From NCBI GenBank assembly GCA_023387715.1, contig JAEWHQ010000316.1, positions 1-6,592 on the forward strand: a DNA stretch of 6,592 nt. The letters are read 5' to 3'. The notes beneath the pieces are model-generated. The model saw only the letters and a program-made list of their open reading frames with translations. It had not been told where the DNA came from and did no database searches. Of this stretch, positions 5,305-6,592 are shown in pieces. Numbering within the stretch: the stretch's first letter is position 1; every line of letters starts with the position of its first letter. The translations under genes were made by a program, and so were the position numbers. Source of the DNA: Pseudomonadota bacterium (GTDB lineage: Bacteria > Pseudomonadota > Alphaproteobacteria > Rhizobiales > Rhizobiaceae).

Positions 5305-6592
5305 TTAATACAATCCGCCGGAACCGGACGAAAGCGCACGCGTTGCTTGCGGTGAACTCGGCGCTATTGGTGAACCCTCTTGAAAATCACCCATACCAAT
5401 AACCGAATAAGAATCGGCAGGCCCTGTTCCCGGTTTGAAAGCTTCCATGAAAGCATCACCCGAACCGGCTGCGGTGCGCATACCGGTACGACGATTGATC
5501 GGGATCATCATCATGCCTTCCGGTACACGGAATTCAGATTTTGGTTTACCAACCAGTGCCTGTTCCATAAAGTTTTTGAAAACTGGGACTGCCAAGGCAC
5601 CACCGGTGCTGCCTCGGCCAAGCGGCGTCGGATTGTCATAACCAATATAAACGCCGACAACCAGATCAGGGGTAAAACCTACAAACCACGCATCTTTTTC
5701 ATCGTTGGTTGTACCGGTTTTACCTGCAACCGGTCGCTTCAAGTCTTGCAGCACACGCGCAGTACCACGAGCAACAACACCTTCCATCATCGATGTAATT
5801 TGATAAGCGGTCATCGGATCCAGTACCTGATCACGATCATCAATCAGCTCTGGCTCTTCCTGATTTGACCAAGTTTCCGAATTACAGTTTTCACACTTTC
5901 TACTGTCATGCTTGAAAATGGTTTTACCGTAACGATCCTGAATACGGTCAATCATCGACGGCGTAATGCTGCGTCCGCCATTGGCCATCACAGAATAACC
6001 GGTAACCATCCGCAGCACGGTTGTTTCGCCCGCGCCTAGTGACATGGAGAGAACCGGCAGCATCTTATCATAGATGCCAAAACGCTCTGCATATTCAGCA
6101 ACAACATTCATGCCCATATCTTGCGCCAGACGAACAGTCATCACATTACGTGACTGCTCAATACCATAGCGCAAAGTTGAAGGCCCGGAGAATTTACCGG
6201 AATAGTTTTTAGGTGCCCAAACACCAAGCGAACCACCCTGATTAACTTCCAGCGGACCATCAAGAACAACGGATGCCGGCGTGTAACCATAATCAAGTGC
6301 TGCTGCATAAACGAATGGCTTAAAAGATGAACCCGGCTGACGATAAGCCTGTGTTGCGCGGTTAAATTCAGATTCAGAGAAAGAGAAACCACCGCTCATA
6401 GCCAACACGCGGCCGGTATGTGGATCCATCGCTACCATAGCGCCTTCTACTTTCGGCGGCTGTTGCAAACGGAACGCCGTATCGCTTCCTTTTTTCGAAG
6501 AAACATAAACCACATCACCGACTTTAAGCACACCTTCCGGCGACTTGGCACTGGTGCGCTTACCGTCAACAACCATGACGCGCATCGCCCAT
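5305..6592 (-). CDS. mrcA: Class A penicillin-binding protein (PBP1A type), transpeptidase part, 5' end outside window
   Basis: Bifunctional class A PBPs polymerise lipid II and cross-link peptidoglycan from the periplasmic face of the inner membrane. About 428 C-terminal residues are visible; the membrane anchor and glycosyltransferase domain lie beyond the right edge. Numbering from the Met at 6585 (internal, not a start), an OB-like linker (about 1-45) leads into the transpeptidase domain at GAMVAMDPHTGRVLAMSGG (48-66). The catalytic motifs are all present: SSFK (nucleophile S86, K89), SRN (145-147) and KTGTT (289-293). QPGSSFKP, GYDNPTPLGRG and VLDPMTAYQITSMMEGV are typical of PBP1A. A CENC pair (C231, C234) sits in a charged loop between the SxN and KTG motifs. 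The C-terminus is Gly/Ser-rich (SSGSGGLY). Whether this is PBP1A or another class A paralogue rests on likeness to remembered rhizobial PBP1A sequences. The stop is 125 bases upstream of prfB. Confidence 0.92.
   Translation of the reverse strand, partial: WAMRVMVVDGKRTSAKSPEGVLKVGDVVYVSSKKGSDTAFRLQQPPKVEGAMVAMDPHTGRVLAMSGGFSFSESEFNRATQAYRQPGSSFKPFVYAAALDYGYTPASVVLDGPLEVNQGGSLGVWAPKNYSGKFSGPSTLRYGIEQSRNVMTVRLAQDMGMNVVAEYAERFGIYDKMLPVLSMSLGAGETTVLRMVTGYSVMANGGRSITPSMIDRIQDRYGKTIFKHDSRKCENCNSETWSNQEEPELIDDRDQVLDPMTAYQITSMMEGVVARGTARVLQDLKRPVAGKTGTTNDEKDAWFVGFTPDLVVGVYIGYDNPTPLGRGSTGGALAVPVFKNFMEQALVGKPKSEFRVPEGMMMIPINRRTGMRTAAGSGDAFMEAFKPGTGPADSYSVIGMGDFQEGSPIAPSSPQATRALSSGSGGLY

Noticed and set aside
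5380..5868. 162-codon + strand open frame
   Set aside because: It is antisense to the conserved PBP transpeptidase domain, and its product is His/Arg/Thr-rich with no recognisable motif.

Overview
This window looks like chromosomal housekeeping DNA from an alphaproteobacterium, most likely in the Hyphomicrobiales (the Brucella/Ochrobactrum/Bartonella neighbourhood). The reasons are a fused SecD-SecF, the close resemblance of RF2 and the class A PBP to what I recall of rhizobial and Brucella proteins, and two bacterial relatives of mitochondrial complex I assembly factors beside secDF. Base composition is near the middle of the range by eye. I see no insertion sequence, phage gene, CRISPR array, tRNA or rRNA, and no gene-free stretch longer than about 130 bases. 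The genus call is an inference from protein appearance only.

Layout. On the + strand, 1-332 is the 3' end of trmFO (tRNA m5U54 methyltransferase), followed by a strong hairpin terminator (355-391). Everything else is on the - strand. Reading in the direction of transcription, from the right edge: the C-terminal part of a class A penicillin-binding protein (mrcA/ponA type, 6592-5305); a 125-base spacer with interlocking inverted repeats and a candidate promoter; prfB (5179-4051), whose reading frame is interrupted by an in-frame UGA and needs the classical +1 programmed frameshift; a 97-base spacer with a 9-bp inverted repeat; secDF (3948-1663); a Mth938/NDUFAF3-like protein (1661-1272); and a squalene/phytoene-synthase-fold protein of NDUFAF6 type (1270-416). 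The last gene converges on trmFO, and both share the terminator.

How the genes fit together. secDF, the NDUFAF3-like gene and the NDUFAF6-like gene are joined by one-base gaps (TGA-T-ATG and TAA-T-ATG), so they form a tightly coupled translational unit. SecDF uses the proton-motive force to assist Sec-dependent export and membrane insertion. The human relatives of the two small proteins help assemble respiratory complex I. The cluster therefore suggests a membrane-insertion/respiratory-assembly module, which I consider the most interesting content here. The NDUFAF6-like protein has lost the Asp-rich motifs needed for prenyl-diphosphate chemistry, so its usual label 'phytoene synthase' is probably misleading. 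prfB and the PBP are conventional, apart from the recoding site, the SPY variant of the RF2 stop-codon tripeptide and a CxxC pair in the PBP. I did not find a wholly new system.
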